Origin: Paenarthrobacter sp. GOM3
GTDB lineage: Bacteria; Actinomycetota; Actinomycetes; Actinomycetales; Micrococcaceae
Reading direction: 5' to 3'
Length of the DNA: 64,000 bases
NCBI RefSeq assembly: GCF_018215265.2
Contig: NZ_CP136562.1
Location: 4,216,001 to 4,280,000, forward strand
The notes below the pieces were generated by a model. It was not told where the DNA came from. It ran no database searches and was given only the letters and a program-made list of their open reading frames with translations. Of the stretch, positions 63,412 through 64,000 are shown in pieces. The translations under genes and the position numbers were made by a program. Position 1 is the first letter of the stretch; each line of letters begins with the position of its first letter.

Positions 63412-64000
63412 ACCACACACCCCTGAATGTCGCCTTGGCCATGGGACCGGGCGTTGCACCGCGGATCTTCCCACCGCGGAGGTTGGCCCAGCTGGCTCCT
63501 GAGTTGCTGCTCCTGGACCAAGAGCCCATGGAGGAGTTCGTCAGCAAGAAGTCCCGGGATCTCCTGGCCATCACCGACATCCTCATCACCGGTTGGAGTT
63601 GCCCCACCATTGATGGGGCGGTCCTGGCAGCGGCCCCCAGGCTCAGGCACATCATTCATGCCGGCGGCACTGTAAAGCACCACATAACGGATGCCTGCTG
63701 GGACCGCGGCATCCAGGTCAGCACGGCTGCGGAGGTCAATGCCGTCCCAGTTGCCGAGTACACCGTGGCCATGATCCTGCTCGCCAACAAGCGCGTCCTC
63801 CAGTTGGCCCGGACGCTGCATACGGAAAAGAACACCGTGGAGCCGGACCTGGTGTTTCCGGACATGGGGAACTACGGCAAACGTGTGGGTATCATCGGCG
63901 CCTCAAAGATCGGCCGCCATGTCATCCGCCTTCTGGCCTCCTATGACCTCGAGGTGGTTGTCTCCGACCCCTATCTGGACGATGCAGCGGCGGCGGCCCT
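63408..64000 (+). CDS. D-isomer-specific 2-hydroxyacid dehydrogenase, 3' end outside window
   Basis: The first 197 residues of a 2-hydroxyacid dehydrogenase; the frame is still open at the window edge. It starts with GTG overlapping the permease stop. The N-terminal catalytic part has LLAITDILITGWSCPTIDGAVLAAAPRLRHIIHAGGTVKHH. The NAD-binding part opens GKRVGIIGASKIGRHVIRLLASYDLEVVVSDPYL, with GASKIG as the dinucleotide loop, and Asp at the end of the second strand favours NAD. VNAVPVAEYTVAMILLANKR precedes it. It is co-transcribed with the sugar importer, and may reduce or oxidise a sugar-derived keto acid. Confidence 0.87.
   Translation, partial: MNHTPLNVALAMGPGVAPRIFPPRRLAQLAPELLLLDQEPMEEFVSKKSRDLLAITDILITGWSCPTIDGAVLAAAPRLRHIIHAGGTVKHHITDACWDRGIQVSTAAEVNAVPVAEYTVAMILLANKRVLQLARTLHTEKNTVEPDLVFPDMGNYGKRVGIIGASKIGRHVIRLLASYDLEVVVSDPYLDDAAAAA

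Overview
The window is high-GC DNA from an actinobacterium of the Arthrobacter type (Micrococcaceae, possibly Paenarthrobacter). This rests on gene content, not on a database match: a DUF222-HNH gene, a PRC-DUF2382 stress protein, a split three-gene pntAa-pntAb-pntB set, SipW-type exported proteins, and a glycine riboswitch in front of gcvP-gcvT-gcvH-glyA-sdaA-lipA. No rRNA, tRNA, CRISPR array, insertion sequence or prophage was seen. The window opens inside a NylB-like hydrolase gene and ends inside a 2-hydroxyacid dehydrogenase gene.

Layout. 1-9.8 kb holds small catabolic and regulatory units: NylB-like hydrolase with a YtcJ-like amidohydrolase; a histidine phosphatase; a TetR gene divergent from an APC permease plus nitrilase-family enzyme across a perfect 32-bp palindrome; a probably leaderless XRE-cupin regulator coupled to an EamA exporter. 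9.8-18 kb holds a GH15 enzyme, a PRC-DUF2382 protein, a zinc-ribbon protein, glutamate decarboxylase with a class II glutamine amidotransferase-like protein, and a DUF222-HNH gene broken by one in-frame stop. 18-21.6 kb is a 4-hydroxybenzoate module (pobA, IclR regulator, AAHS transporter) with two matching IclR-like operators. 21.5-32.7 kb holds two islands of SipW-type surface proteins: sipW with a CalY/TasA-like protein and a degenerate HPt gene, and a second set of three SipW-type or tethered proteins plus one secreted Ig-like protein. Between the islands lie a ZIP transporter, a duplicated membrane protein, a stress membrane protein, a soluble Ser/Thr kinase with a zinc-ribbon protein, and a MarR-FUSC pair.

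33-42 kb is the glycine/serine catabolic locus. The glycine cleavage genes make methylene-tetrahydrofolate, GlyA makes serine from it and glycine, SdaA turns serine into pyruvate, and LipA supplies the lipoyl group for GcvH. A tandem glycine riboswitch precedes gcvP. mscL and an ACT-domain membrane protein follow on the other strand. 43.7-49.1 kb is a hydantoin-type operon (MFS transporter, GntR/FCD regulator, hydantoin-racemase homologue, hydantoinase, maleate-isomerase/AMDase homologue). The racemase homologue has lost both family cysteines and the isomerase homologue has lost the first. 49.8-52.8 kb encodes the proton-translocating transhydrogenase.

52.8-64 kb is the best candidate for an undescribed system. 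It has two paralogous Tat-exported beta-propeller proteins, glucosamine-6-phosphate deaminase, a CPBP membrane protease, a regulator joining a DeoR-type HTH to a LacI-type sensor, and a carbohydrate ABC importer running into a 2-hydroxyacid dehydrogenase. Four promoter regions in this block share the 8-mer TGTTYGAA, which suggests one small regulon for uptake of an amino-sugar-containing compound. The substrate and the role of the propellers are not known.
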